Assembly: GCA_029721435.1 (NCBI GenBank)
Contig: CM056576.1
Coordinates: forward strand, 60,345,876-60,409,875
Direction of reading: 5' to 3'
Origin: Gymnothorax reevesii
Lineage: Eukaryota > Chordata > Actinopteri > Anguilliformes > Muraenidae
DNA: 64,000 bases
The notes under the pieces were generated by a model. It worked only from the letters and a program-made list of their open reading frames with translations. It searched no databases and was not told the origin of the DNA. Shown piece by piece: positions 1-30,601 of the stretch. A program made the position numbers and the translations under genes. The stretch's first letter is position 1, and each line of letters opens with the position of its first letter.

Positions 1-755
1 CTTTTAATGGTATTCAGAGTAATCTTAATAAATTAAAACTTGTGCTCAATTCTGACCAAACTAAAATTATGTGCTTTTCAAAATCAGGGAAGACGGATGA
101 TGTTTTTCAGATGGTTACACAAAAGGAGAAAGTGATTGAACGAGTTTCAGTCTATAAATCCTTGGGATTTTACTTGGATGAAGATCTGTCTTTTAAATAC
201 CATATTGAGTGTCTAACAAAGAAACTCGGGGTTAAACTGCCTTTAAGGTGACAGATTCAGGCAACTTTCGTATCATTACTTGACCACAGTGACATCTTAT
301 TCATGCATGCAAATCTCTCCTCTCTGAAAATGCTGGATTCAGTTTATCATGATTTGTAACAGATTTAAGTTTTCGTACTCATCACTGTAGTCCTAATCAA
401 AGTGTTAGCTGGCCTTCTCTGCATAATTGCAGATGGGAACATTGGTATTGTTTTCTTTAAAAGGCCTTCCTGTGTGACTTGCCTCCTTATTAATGTTCTC
501 TCTTGGCTCCTAAAGTCAACACTAAAAGCTATAGTCTCAGGTTCAATAGATTGATAATGTACGCTATTCCCCGTATGCAGACTGTCTTTGGGGAAAGTGC
601 CTTTAAAGCATTCCCACCCTTGTCCTGGTGTAAATTACAGAGTCATCTTAAATAGGACTACCTTCCAAGTATGGAAGATTTGAAAGCTAGGATCAAGGAC
701 TATTTGACCACTGCATGCACATGTACCCTTACGGAATGCAGTTGGTGATTTCTAA
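1..755 (+). mobile_element. Non-LTR retrotransposon (LINE) remnant, end of reverse transcriptase ORF
   Basis: Two stretches read as the C-terminal end of a LINE reverse transcriptase ORF. At 1-250 the translation contains LNSDQTKIMCFS and YKSLGFYLDEDLSFKYHIE, the segment after the palm domain in L2/CR1/Rex-type LINEs. At 541-750 another frame gives AIPRMQTVFGESAFKAFPP and later LSWCKLQSHLK, matching the terminal 'fG..aF...aP.lWN.Lp..lk' block of the same clades, followed by one in-frame TAG near 652. The pieces are in different frames, so this is a dead copy continuing upstream of the window. The clade is inferred from motifs only. Confidence 0.75.
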
Positions 756-1295
756 TGTAATGAAATTATTTGCCAAACTTTTAAACTTGTATGATGTTTC
801 TTTGTTGTCGTATCGACAAGTGTGTATCCTTTACCGGACAACTGTGCTACTCATCTCATCAGAATTCTTATGCGACAAAGACTTTTAAATGCGACGGAAA
901 TACCTTTCAGCAAATGTCAAGCAAGGTGGGGGATAGTGATGTTTATACCACTTGGTGCCTCTCTACATCTCACTGGATACTCAAGTGTCAGACTCACTTT
1001 CATCAATCCGGCCTATTGATTTTTGTTAAGCCTCCTATCTTGATCTAATTATTTTTATTCAGACGTTGCATAACTTTCATGCCCACAAATATAAAATTTA
1101 TTGTTATATAATTTGTTTGTTTGTTCAAAAATTAATGTAGAATGGTCGGAGCAAAGCCTCTTGGGAAAGGGAAACTGCGTATCTCTCCGTTTATCCAATG
1201 ACCGTAGGGGGATGACTGAGCGGCTGTCAGAGAGAGAGAAAGCGGGCAGGTTGAAGTTGCCTGAGTTGCCTGAGTTGAGTTTTTTACCCTTGAAG
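756..1295. other. No gene recognised
   Basis: AT-rich DNA. Short overlapping ORFs at 791-1048 have no motif I recognise and look like chance. From about 1134 the base composition becomes more GC-rich, leading into the exon-like ORF at 1296. Confidence 0.5.
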
Positions 1296-1434
1296 ATGGA
1301 AGGCAAGAAGAAAGGAGAAGGGAGGGGCCGTATGGGCCAGAATGAAGAAGAAGCGGATGCTGGAGGAGGTGCATCAAAATGGTCAAAAATCACGGATTTA
1401 TTCCGAAACAACCAGGCGTCAACTAGTGACGCTG
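1296..1434 (+). CDS. Possible first coding exon, transposase-like N-terminus (hAT/ZMYM type?)
   Basis: An ATG at 1296 opens 46 codons of a Lys/Glu/Gly-rich peptide beginning MEGKKKGEGRGRMGQ and containing KWSKITDLFRNNQASTS. It ends at a consensus splice donor (GTGAGT at 1435). Short basic N-terminal exons with a 'K.(I)TDmF' segment followed by Ser/Thr/Ala residues are, as I recall, typical of hAT-like ZMYM1/'52 kDa repressor'-type genes in fish; that is inference from resemblance. The surrounding 1134-1680 is CpG-rich compared with its neighbours. No downstream exon was found, so this could be an orphan TE exon, a real first exon, or chance. Confidence 0.3.
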
Positions 1435-1920
1435 GTGAGTTCACAGGGAAACGGTTAGCTCAAGCCTTGCCGTTATTACTTGGAGCGAATTAGCATAACA
1501 TTTCACCCGAGTTCTTCGAAGTTCCTCCTTAGCGGGGGCGGTGTCATCACGGCGACTAATACGACCTCGTCGCCCTTCGCTCTCTTTTTTTCCTCTCCTT
1601 TCGTCAGCTCCAAACCCGTCTGCATCTGCACCGCGATTACGGAGCAGAGTGGTTTTCCACACACACAGCTGTCATTTAACTCGCGTCAGAATGACAACAC
1701 TCTCCGTATAGATCATTGGGCACAGCAATTTACCAGCTGTTATTTTACTGATACTGAAAACATTCGATTTTGTCTTAAAAAAGTATTTTTCAAAAAAATG
1801 AAATTAAATTAATGCATTTTTTTCTTGATTGATTAGATTTTGGGAATTTGGCCCATGTTTAATCACACCGAGAGGACATATAATTATAGAAATTGCATGG
1901 TTTTGGTGATGTAATTAGTT
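1435..1920. other. CpG-rich stretch then AT-rich DNA, no gene
   Basis: 1435-1680 is visibly enriched in CG dinucleotides compared with flanking DNA, and contains several overlapping ORFs on both strands without recognisable domains. 1680-1920 is AT-rich and featureless. Confidence 0.4.
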
Positions 1921-1976
1921 TTTACCCCTCGGCCCGACAAGGGCATGAGGGGTATTGTCGTCCCTTCGGCGGGTGT
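1921..1976 (-). repeat. Left half of an interrupted ~250-bp dispersed repeat (family A)
   Basis: The segment from TTTACCCCTCGG through GTCGTCCCTTCGGCGGG is the reverse complement of one end of the complete copy at 37800-38046. The missing part resumes at about 3644. A GCGGGTG string occurs on both sides of the inserted material (about 1967 and 3643) and may be the target duplication. Confidence 0.75.
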
Positions 1977-1979
1977 CTA

Positions 1980-2581
1980 CCCCATAGATATACATAAACA
2001 CTAGATGGCTCAAGCACGCTGCGAGCCATTGTGAAGTAACGTCGTCACAGCGCTGCCATCTTGGGACAGGACTGCTCGATCACTCATAACATTACAGCCA
2101 ATGGAGCACGGACTTTGAAATAACTGTAAATTGCTCAACTCTCCCAAATTCTCGACTGATTTTCAAACAAACGGCTTGGTTTGTCGGGTAAACACCAGAG
2201 ATGTAGTTATTTAACTGCATTTTAAGAATAATTAAAACCATTGAATTCGGTATAAAAAGTACATTAAAGTTTGTAATAACCCAATCCGTTTCTAAATCCG
2301 TCAAGAATTCAGCGAGTTACGAGTATTAAAGCGAGTAAATCATCCACCTTACCTCCCACTACAGCGCAGCGCACCAGGGGTGCATTTCCCAAAATCACAG
2401 ATGCTAACTTACGTAGTTGGGCCCATTGACTGTGAATGGACGAACTATGTAAGTTGCTCACTTAGTTAGCAACTACGGCTTTGGGAAACGCGGTGAGCAG
2501 TCCCCTGTCCCAAGATGGCCGACCAGTGATGACGCTGCCGACTCTGCCTTGAGCCATCTAGTGTTTATATATATCTATGGT
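1980..2581. mobile_element. Non-autonomous DNA element (MITE) with ~34-bp terminal inverted repeats
   Basis: The left end CCATAGATATACATAAACAC continues ACTAGATGGCTCAAG; the right end, reverse-complemented, reads CCATAGATATATATAAACAC and then the same continuation, with only one or two mismatches. Just inside, 'GCCATCTTGGGACAGGACTG' recurs in inverted form near 2500-2520, so the inverted repeat is longer and degenerate. No transposase is encoded. The right end abuts the next transposon, whose first bases (TCTAGC) resemble the bases left of this element (TCTACC). That suggests this MITE landed in the tip of the neighbouring element. Confidence 0.75.
2374..2498. repeat. Small hairpin MITE nested in the MITE
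   Basis: GTGCATTTCCCAAAATCACA followed by GATGCTAACTTACGTAG is mirrored by TTAGTTAGCAACTACGG and CTTTGGGAAACGCGG at the other end, giving an imperfect ~125-bp hairpin. No coding capacity. Confidence 0.6.
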
Positions 2582-2674
2582 CTAGCCTCCATTGCAGACG
2601 TCGGTGTTCGGTTAATTTCCCTCAACCTACAACGTCTGCGCACTCGAGCGAGGTTTTGTGTTCCGTGACGTAAT

Positions 2675-2992
2675 GTGATTGTGCTTGATGAGCCAATCAG
2701 AATGCTTATTATATGTTACGATCTCTGTCATTACTATGGCTTTTCCCTGCGACTTGTCAAAAATAGTGAAATGGCGGAAAAGAAACTCCTAAAAAAACTT
2801 GTAGAAAACGACATTTGTTTTGTGTGTAAAACAAAAATCCTCTTAAATAAAGACAAGATACGAGTGCATGGAAAAAGCAAGCTTGATGTCGCTGCAGTGA
2901 TAAGCTCTGTCATCTCTGTTAACACAGCGGTATACACAAACGAGTTATTCGTTTGCCAAACGGGCTGCTATCACTTACTTGAAAAAAATTGA
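2675..2992 (+). CDS. Small Cys-rich (zinc-binding-like) transposon protein, frameshifted
   Basis: The ORF contains CFVCKTKILLNKDKIRVHGK and later YTNELFVCQTGCYHLLEKN, that is a CxxC pair followed some 50 residues later by a CxxxC pair, which looks like a treble-clef or ribbon zinc site. Similar 'KDKIRV.GKS...C...CY..L' proteins are, as I recall, common beside invertebrate and fish mobile elements. After the stop at 2990 another frame continues sensibly (KIEKELDDLLCELHRQQ, from 2992), so the gene is probably frameshifted. The biochemical role is unknown. It converges on the minus-strand helicase and overlaps its 3' end, both lying inside the same pair of inverted repeats. Confidence 0.5.
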   Translation: MIVLDEPIRMLIICYDLCHYYGFSLRLVKNSEMAEKKLLKKLVENDICFVCKTKILLNKDKIRVHGKSKLDVAAVISSVISVNTAVYTNELFVCQTGCYHLLEKN

Positions 2993-3565
2993 AAATAGAG
3001 AAAGAACTTGATGATTTATTATGTGAGCTTCATCGACAGCAACAGCATAAATATTGTTTGAAAATTCGGCATTCAGCAGCATCTTCCTCCACCGTTCACG
3101 TAGCCAAAACTCTAGAGAACTGTATACTATTGAAAACAATCCTCTTTCCACACTTCTCTTCTCCATTTCGGTATCGACCAGACTTAAACTCATTGCTTTC
3201 AGTCCTATGTTATTCAAATAATTGACTTGAGCCTTCATAAGGTTAACAAGAGGAGAAACAACAATAACGATAGGCGATTCTTTATTAGAAAATGCTTCCC
3301 CGAGGATTGGAAGAGCTTGGTATATGAGCGATTTGCCAAATCCTGTAGGCAAATTTACGTAGACATCTTTCCTATGGATTACTAAGTTGTTCATTGCTTG
3401 TTCTTGTAAGCTATTCATACTTTCAATCTTGAAGGCTTTGCAGATTTTCTCCAAAGCTCGAGAGAAAACATTTTCACCACCGTCTGCCAATTCGGCTTTA
3501 TCTGTTTCTGCATATATAATTAGCTCCTGGATTTTAGGAGCTAGTTTCTGATTGGTGGAACACAA
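2975..3565 (-). pseudogene. RecQ-like ATP-dependent DNA helicase, N-terminal fragment
   Basis: The helicase ATP-binding lobe is readable in order: a Q-motif-like SLQEQAMNNL, Walker A (motif I) LPTGFGKSLIYQALP, motif Ia VVSPLVNLMKAQ, motif Ib-like region, and Walker B (motif II) AVDEAHIINH. RecQ enzymes unwind DNA 3'-5' using ATP, and normally carry a second RecA lobe, RQC zinc region and often HRDC. Here the protein stops shortly after the DEAH box, so only the first lobe remains and no helicase activity is expected. The start codon at 3565 lies inside the inverted repeat and may not be the true one. Family membership is solid from motifs; its use in transposition is inference. Confidence 0.8.
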
Positions 3566-3643
3566 AACCTAGCTCCAGTGCGCAGACGTTGTAGGTTGAG
3601 GGAAATTAACCGAACACCAAGATGTCTGCAACGGAGGCTAGCG

Positions 3644-3846
3644 GGTGGGCGGGCGGCTGCCAATTTTGTCCGAGCGATTTCTCTGTAACCACTTGGGTTA
3701 GGAAGTTCATATTGCTGAGGACTCCCCATGGGGTGTAGGTGTGCCTTTTTGAGGTTTCGTCCCAGTTTGACCTTTGACCTTGCAGCAGTGACCTTCGGGG
3801 CTGAGGGGTATTGCCCGCTTCAGCAAGGCCCATTTTTCCTTAAATT
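3644..3846 (-). repeat. Right part of interrupted family A repeat
   Basis: GGGCGGCTGCCAATTTTGTC through CTTCAGCAAGGCCCATTTTT is closely similar to the reverse complement of 37800-37990. Together with 1921-1976 it makes one ~250-bp copy interrupted by about 1.67 kb. Confidence 0.8.
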
Positions 3847-5394
3847 AAATCACCAAAATTGCTCTCTTGATTTGCCTTTGTACAATAGATTTTATTGTGC
3901 ATGATTTGGTGGGGGAAGATTGGATTGGTCTCAGTCATTTTAAATCACATCCAGATGTGACAAAATCATCCAGTGGTCATACTTCATATTTCCGTTAAGT
4001 CCTTCCTAATTGTGTGGATTTGGCTGGTGTTAGAACAGATGGAGGTATTCCACTCAAAGAAACATGACATTATCTGGGTCTTCATCCAGATAAAAAAAAA
4101 AAGATGATGGAGGGGATTGGTTGGGCCAGTGGTGGGCTAGTACGGTCAGAATTTTCCCAGTGGCTTTTGTTGTCCCACTCTGCCCCTACACATGGTTGTA
4201 TTATAATTGATGTTTTCAGCAGAGCTGATATGTAGCTTTCAACCCTGAAATGTTCGTTCATCTACCTACATCACATACAAAGTTATGAGGACTCAAAAAT
4301 GCCGTAAAAAATGAAGCCCCCAAATTTCGACTTGCACCCGTGTATTTCAAAAGTCAGTAACTCGAATTCTTTGCATGATCCAAAAAAATTTGGCATGGGT
4401 TCATTAAATATGTCGTAGTTACTGTGCTGAAACTTTCAACTGAATCTGAAGTGGTAGTGCGGGAGCCACTTGTTGAAATTATATGGAATGACCCGATCGA
4501 AACGCTTATCAAGTAAAAGAATGACAAAATATATACACTGTATTAGCCAACACAGTACCCATATTTGAAGGTGAACATAAAACTAATTTTGCATCAGTTT
4601 TGAAATGGTTTTTAACTACTAATAATGTAAGTAAAAAGTCTTGCAGTTATTAAATGATAAAAAATAATGCTATGATATAAACTCAATGTGCAGTTTCCCT
4701 TGCACCAAACCAGTAGCACTCTGTTCTGATGTTCAGCTCAAGCAGCACTCAAATTTAATTTCTTTTTTGTAGGCAAGAGAAAGTGACGATACTGTTACAT
4801 AAGGGTCTATGGTGGACTAGCCTAGTATATGATGGCATGATATTAGGCCTTGGCCTACACACTAACTGTTAGGTAAAAGCAATATACTTAATGATAATTT
4901 TCGGAACCTATTTTGTATTGTATCGATGTTAATATATCCCTATCACATTTGACTTTGAAGTCTTTACTAAACAACCACTTTTTGAAAGTTTTCAGTGACT
5001 CTGATGCACTCTTCTTCTTGTTGGCTGTGATCGGCGAAGCCATGGTTGTTAAAGGAGCTGTGTCACAATGACTGCGCATGCCCACAACTTTGAACAGTGA
5101 ATTCGCTCGACTGCAAATCAAAATCTACTTCCATCCTTACAAATCCGTCATTGTTTGGCGTTGTATTTATTTATTTTAGTTAATCGAGCATTATGCTTTT
5201 AAGTAATGTTCACTGGGTTGCCAGTAATCATACAGTAGAAAAGGGAAGTATTTTCCTTCTTTTATGATTTTTGGCAATTGGCAAGCCAGGTTAAATTTTA
5301 AGTATACTTTTGCTGAAGTGCTGAAACAGGGCTTTGAATCCTCAAATTTCCATAGAAAACTCCTTAATCCAAAAAGCAGAATGCCCTAAAACCT
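3847..5394. other. No gene recognised
   Basis: AT-rich intergenic DNA. The string TATATGGAATGACCC near 4480 matches the end motif of the inverted-repeat element at 25232-27063, so 4260-4500 may be a fragment of that family. No ORF with recognisable domains. Confidence 0.5.
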
Positions 5395-6164
5395 ATAAAT
5401 ACCAGTGTTGTAGTCGAGGTCACAGCATTTGAGGTCACCACCCTCTGAGGCCGAGACCGAGTCCGAGTCACCATTTAATTATTTAATGTCTGAATTCAAG
5501 TTTGGGCAGTGGACGCCTAGCCTAATATTCAAAGTCAACATTGTAAAATTCCACTGCAGTCAATCATTCCATGAAATGTGAAAAAATGTGACCGAAATAA
5601 GAAAATAGATTACGGTAGGTAACAACCCATTGCCTGTTAATCTCAGGCCTGATGTTATAATAAAATGTTCCGTCTTGTCTGTTGCCATCATTTGGCATCC
5701 GTAGTCATTGTCGTTTGTCATTAACATTTTTCAAACATCTTCTCCTCTGAAACTACTGAACAGATCCAGATTGAAATTATTTCTTTATTTTTTTAATAAC
5801 TTTGAAATCTTCAATCCCACCCAAATCTGGAATGCCCAATCCGAGAACTCTGTACAAGCCTTGCTTGTATGGAACCCCTTGTTGCCAACTCAGGAGAGCA
5901 AGACAGTTTGCGGCTCTCCTCCAAAATGCGCCTGTCAGCCCCTGCATCTTTACACTCATTGATTGAAATTATCGCAAGTTCAGATCGAGGGCGGAGGATA
6001 CCCAAACATGAGCAGGCTTGGAATCTCACTGATGAGCGCCCGGCTGGCCAACAGGAGGCACTTGAGCAACGAACAAGGCAACTACTTTTAATATTCCTTT
6101 CCGGCAGTCCCATCCCAATTTGCATTCCCACATCGCTTTAGCCTATTGTGCACTGTTCTGAAAA

Positions 6165-6271
6165 AGGTACTGAACACTGCTGGTTGGCACGACCAGGGAT
6201 TGAACCCGCGCCGTGGTAGTCACTGCTGCTCCACAAATACGGCGCATTAAGAGAGTGAGCTAACCTGGCAG
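6165..6271 (-). repeat. tRNA-derived SINE-like segment
   Basis: On the minus strand an A-box-like TTAGCTCACTCTC is followed by a B-box-like GGTTCAATCCC (consensus GGTTCGANTCC), the arrangement of a tRNA-derived pol III promoter. It is degenerate and too poorly folded to call a tRNA gene. Confidence 0.45.
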
Positions 6272-6737
6272 CTTCAGACTTAAATTAGCCGCAAGCATCC
6301 TCCGGATGTCTACTTTTAAAATTGCGTCAATTGTGCTCGCTGTCTGAAGAACATGGCTGCTGTTACTAAAAATAGAACATGGGGTAAAACCACCTATTTT
6401 CAGCTGTATCTCAGGAACTAAAGCAGCTAGAGAAAAAACCATCGCCTCAAAAATGATCAGCAGATGGAACTCTACAAAAATCTCCATAGGATTGAAATCA
6501 TAAAATGCCTCCTTGTAGGAGTTATCGGCTTTGAAATGTCAAATTTGATGATTTTGCGGCTTTTTTGTTTTTGAACCTATATAATGAAAACTATAAGAGA
6601 GAGAAAAAACTTTCAATTGCTAAAATGATTAGCAAATAAAGTTCTACAGAAGTCTTTGTAACACTGAAATTGTACAGTGGCTCTTTGTGGGAGTGATTTG
6701 CCTTAAAACATCAAATATGATGTTGAATTTCACTATA

Positions 6738-8333
6738 CAGCGCCCTCCATAATTATTGGCACCCCTGGTTAAGATTTGTTCCTTAGCTTCTAATAAATTC
6801 AGTTCTTTTCTAAATAATAAAGGACCCCAATGGAAAAAAAAGAGGAAAATCCAACCTTTAATTCAAGTGCATTTATTCAGTGGGGAAAAAATGCCATATT
6901 AAGAAATAAATATTTTACATCAAATCATGTGTGCCACAATTATTAGCACCCCTGATGTTAATACTTTGTACAACCCCCTTTTGCCAACAAAACAGCACCT
7001 AATCTTCTCCTATATTGTTTCACAAGATGGGAGAATACAGAAAGAGGGATCTTCAACCATTCCTCTTCGCACAATCTCTGTAAATCATTCAGCAACCTGG
7101 GTCCTCTCCTCTGCACTCTCCTCTTAAGCTCACTTCACAGGTTTTCAATGGGGTTGTGGTCTGGAGACTGAGATGGCCATGGGAGGAGCTTGATTCTGTG
7201 TCTGGTGAACTATTTCTGTGTAGATTTGGCCACATATTTAGGGTCATTATCTTGCTGAAAGACCCAGTGATGACCCATCTTCAGCTTTCGGGCAGAGGCC
7301 ACCAGATTTTGATTTAAAATGTCCTGGTATTTCAAAGCGTTCATGATGCCATGCACCCTAAAAAGGTTCCCAGGCCCACAGCATCACCGATCCTCCCCCA
7401 TTCTTCACAGTGGGCATGAGGTACTTTTCTGCATGCTCATCTTTTGTGTTCCGCCAGACCCACTTAGAGTGTTTGTTGCCAAAAAGCTCTATCTTGGTCT
7501 CATCTGACCAAAGCACATGGTCCCAGTTGAAGTCCCAATACCGCTTATCGAACTCCAGAGGTTTGCGTTTATGATTGTGAGTGAGAAAAGGTTTTTTCCA
7601 TTCGTGCCTCCCAAACAGCTTTTTGGCATGTAGATGGCGCCTGATGGCTGTTTTGAAGACTTTGTGACCCCAAGAGACTACCATTTGTTGCAATTCTACA
7701 ACAGTGAGCTTTGGAGAACTTTTTATTTCTCTTACCATCCTCTTCACTGTGCGTGGTGGCAAAATAACCTTGCGTCCTCGTCCAGGCTTGTTTACTACTG
7801 TTCCAGTTGTTTTAAAATTCTTAATGATTCCTCTGACTGTAGATATAGGCAGGTGCAGGTGAGTGGCTATTTTCTTGTAGCCATTGTCGGACTAGTGAAG
7901 GTCAACATAAATCTACCTTACTTGAATGGTGTGTTCCTTTGTCTGTCCCATGTTGAAGAGTGGATAAGAGAAATGGCCTCTGTGTCACATCATATTTATA
8001 CCCCAGGGAAACAGGAAGTGATGAATTACTAATTAAATGTTCCTAGATACCCTGATCAACTTTGTAAACTACTGTAGAAATGACAGAAATACTTCAATTA
8101 CATTTATTTCCTAGGAATTGTCAGGGGTGCCAGTAATTATGGAACAGGTGATTTTATGAAAAATGATTATTTCTTAGTCAGGGATTTTTTTCCCCTTAAA
8201 ATTCACTTGTGTTGAAGGTTACATTTTTCTACAATTTTTAGTGTGAGAGTATGCTCCTGCAATAAAAATTGAATTTATTTAAAGGCTTTTAACACATCTT
8301 AACCAGGGGTGCCAATAATTATGGAGGGCGCTG
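6738..8333 (-). mobile_element. Tc1-type DNA transposon
   Basis: The ends CAGCGCCCTCCATAATTATT and, inverted, AATAATTATGGAGGGCGCTG are flanked by the TA target dinucleotide (6736-6737, 8334-8335). Inside the ends, GGCACCCCTGGTTAAGAT is also repeated in inverse. The 1.6-kb length is the usual size for Tc1/mariner. A transposase remnant lies on the minus strand. Confidence 0.92.
6948..7951 (-). pseudogene. Tc1-like transposase, degenerate
   Basis: Reading on the minus strand from an ATG at 7951 (MGQTKEHTI), an HTH region with VRGIIKNFKTTG and a GRGRK basic motif lead into KRMVREIKSSPKLTVVELQQ. The catalytic-core part has VLWSDETKIELFGN, in which the Asp of SDET is the second catalytic residue region of the DDE/D fold. 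Stops occur at about 7915 and 7893 and the frame is lost after 7358. The C-terminal third (DNDPKHT and PDLNP-type motifs) is only weakly recognisable down to about 6950. Intact family members are around 340 residues; this copy is dead. Confidence 0.85.
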
Positions 8334-8732
8334 TAGCATGTGAATCAACCACCACATTCAATTTGCTCATTGGATTCTTGAAATGATAATCAGAATCCCC
8401 TGGAATTTCCATTTGAATCAAAGTGATTTATTTATTTCTTTTTCATTTAAAAATCGATTCTGCTAAATTATGGGACAAGGTCGAATCGTAATCATGTTTT
8501 TTGGTATTTCATTAAGATCCTGTATGCAGTTAGAATGCTGAGTCCTCAGTACAGTATGAACAGTATGAAGTTCTACAACATAGCACAATATTTCATTGTA
8601 TAAAAAAGCAATTTTCCCCTCCTTCTTCTCAATCTTCATGGTCGTAGAATGTGAATTGAATTCTCTGTGAAGTTGAAGTCACAGCGTTCTAAGGCCAAGG
8701 CTGGCCTCAAGTCCTCCAACACTGATAAATAC

Positions 8733-9229
8733 AATGGACTACAAAGACGGAGTGGCAAGGATGGAATCAGATTATGACTTTCAGTTAAGCAGATTCACTT
8801 GTTAGGATGCAAGTTCTGAGTATATGGAGTAAACGTGACACAGCTCCTTTAAACATAGGCTAATTCAGATGACCAATATCCTACACTAGTAGATGTGTGC
8901 ACACCACGGTAGGTAGTTGGTGTACTAGCTACATAGACACGTACGATACAAGCTGTTATAGTCAAAGGTGCATTTAAACATGCCATCTTTCTACACGTGA
9001 ATAGATGAACAAAACAATGATCCAGAATAATTTATGAAAATGAGTCATAAGACTGCCTGAATATTGCATACATGCAGACATTATTGGCATCAAAAGCATT
9101 AAATGTTGAAACAAAAAAATAACAGTTGTCGAAAAAAATTCCGATGGAACTGCGAGTGTAAATAAACTTTTTTGACAATATGAAGCATTCGTCTTATGAC
9201 TTGGAGGTGGCAAACTTTGTGGCTATGAC
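8733..9229. other. No gene recognised
   Basis: AT-rich DNA between the hAT-type element and the next Tc1 remnant. The last ~50 bases before 9230 may still be transposon-derived. No ORF has recognisable motifs. Confidence 0.45.
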
Positions 9230-9815
9230 TTCAGAACCTGCTGCTGTGTAGTGCTGAATCCATCACTTGGTTCACAGCCAAAGTAGATACGGCACCAGGA
9301 TGCACTATGGGAAAAAGACAAGCCAGCAGAGGCAGTGTGGTGCTTTGGAAAGTGTTCTGCTAGGAAACGTTGGGTCCTGCCATACGTGTGGATATTGCTT
9401 TGACTCATACCACCAACCTAAACTATGCAGACCCTTCCACAGAAACACATTCTCTAATGTCAGTGGCCTCTTGCAGTATGATAATGTGCCTTGTTACATT
9501 GCAAAAGTGGTTCAGGAATGGTTTGAGGAACACTACAACAAGTTCAAGATGTTGAGTCGGCCTCCATAATTCCTAGATCTCAATGCAGTTGAGCATCTGT
9601 GGGATGTGTGAGACAAACAAGTCTGATTCATGGAGGATCCATCTCGCTACTTACAGGACTTATCGGATCTGCTGCTAATGTCTTGGTGCCAGATTCCTCA
9701 GCACACCTTCAGAGGTCTGGTGAAGATAATGCCTTAATGGGTCAGGGCTGGTTTGGCAGCAAAAGGGGGACACAATACATGGCAGGTGGTCGTAATGTTA
9801 TGGCTGATTCCTTTG
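9230..9815 (+). pseudogene. Tc1-like transposase remnant, 3' half
   Basis: The + strand encodes fragments of the Tc1 catalytic core: YDNVPCYIAKVVQEWFEEHY resembles the 'DNDPKHTAKVVQEWF' block carrying a catalytic Asp, and FLDLNAVEHLWDV resembles 'SPDLNPIEHLWDV' carrying the last acidic residue. Stops interrupt it at about 9567 and 9609. It ends with GGTGGTCGTAATGTTATGGC, the tail of a widespread fish Tc1 family. The 5' half is missing, so it is a truncated dead copy. Confidence 0.85.
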
Positions 9816-10058
9816 ACTATCTTTTAAATATTTGCACATGGTATAGAATGCTATTTTTAATGTTGTTTTCTTGAATTTGGTGTTGGGCGACCCTGAGTCT
9901 GTACAGGTGTAGCTTCCACAAGATACGCTGGCTAAGTAGAAAATTAGTTGCACGTGCCCTTGCACATAAGACACCAGAGCTAAAAACATAGTATGTCAGA
10001 ACATTTTTAGTTTAATGTAGCCCTCGTTCTTCAAAATACAACCCTGTGCTTTATGCAG

Positions 10059-30427
<20,369 letters not shown>

Positions 30428-30595
30428 GGTGGCATGGTAATGCCCTTTCCACTGTCAGGGTAGAGTTTGACTTTCTCAGGGCTCATAGGTTGATCAGTGG
30501 TTCCTGTCAGCCAGTCACTAGAACCATGTGCGTGCTGGTGATGTGCCAAGAAATCACAATCATGCAATGATTTTTCAAATGTTTTTAATGCTCAA

Positions 30596-30601
30596 ATTAA
30601 A
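30596..30601 (+). promoter_or_regulatory. NAGA: Candidate NAGA polyadenylation signal
   Basis: ATTAAA, the commonest variant of AATAAA, about 170 bases after the stop codon. Confidence 0.45.

Larger units (their letters stand above)
2582..3643. mobile_element. DNA transposon with ~80-bp terminal inverted repeats carrying a RecQ-like helicase fragment
   Basis: The left end (2582-2664, starting CTAGCCTCCATTGCAGACG) and the right end (about 3560-3643, ending AACGGAGGCTAG) are near-perfect inverted copies of about 80 bp. Shared inner strings include GGTTAATTTCCCTCAACCTA and GGTTTTGTGTTCC. Between them lie two convergent ORFs, a Cys-rich protein on + and a truncated helicase on -. The element interrupts repeat family A. 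It seems non-autonomous, since no DDE transposase is seen. RecQ-like ORFs occur in some Kolobok-type transposons as I recall, but I cannot assign a superfamily here. Confidence 0.8.
5403..8724. mobile_element. hAT-type non-autonomous element with 8-bp target duplication, containing a Tc1 insertion
   Basis: The element begins CAGTGTTGTAGTCGAGG and ends CCTCAAGTCCTCCAACACTG, giving inverted ends, and is flanked on both sides by the identical octamer ATAAATAC (5395-5402 and 8725-8732). An 8-bp duplication with CAGTG..CACTG ends is the hAT signature. No hAT transposase ORF is visible. About 1.6 kb of its length is the nested Tc1 element at 6738-8333. Confidence 0.8.

Noticed and set aside
1101..1493. 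130-codon plus-strand ORF starting upstream of 1296
   Set aside because: The part before 1296 has no motif; the MEGKKK start with the downstream donor is the more reasonable unit, and even that is uncertain.
6165..6271. A functional tRNA gene
   Set aside because: A- and B-box-like strings are present but I could not fold a full cloverleaf with acceptor stem; a SINE remnant is the better reading.
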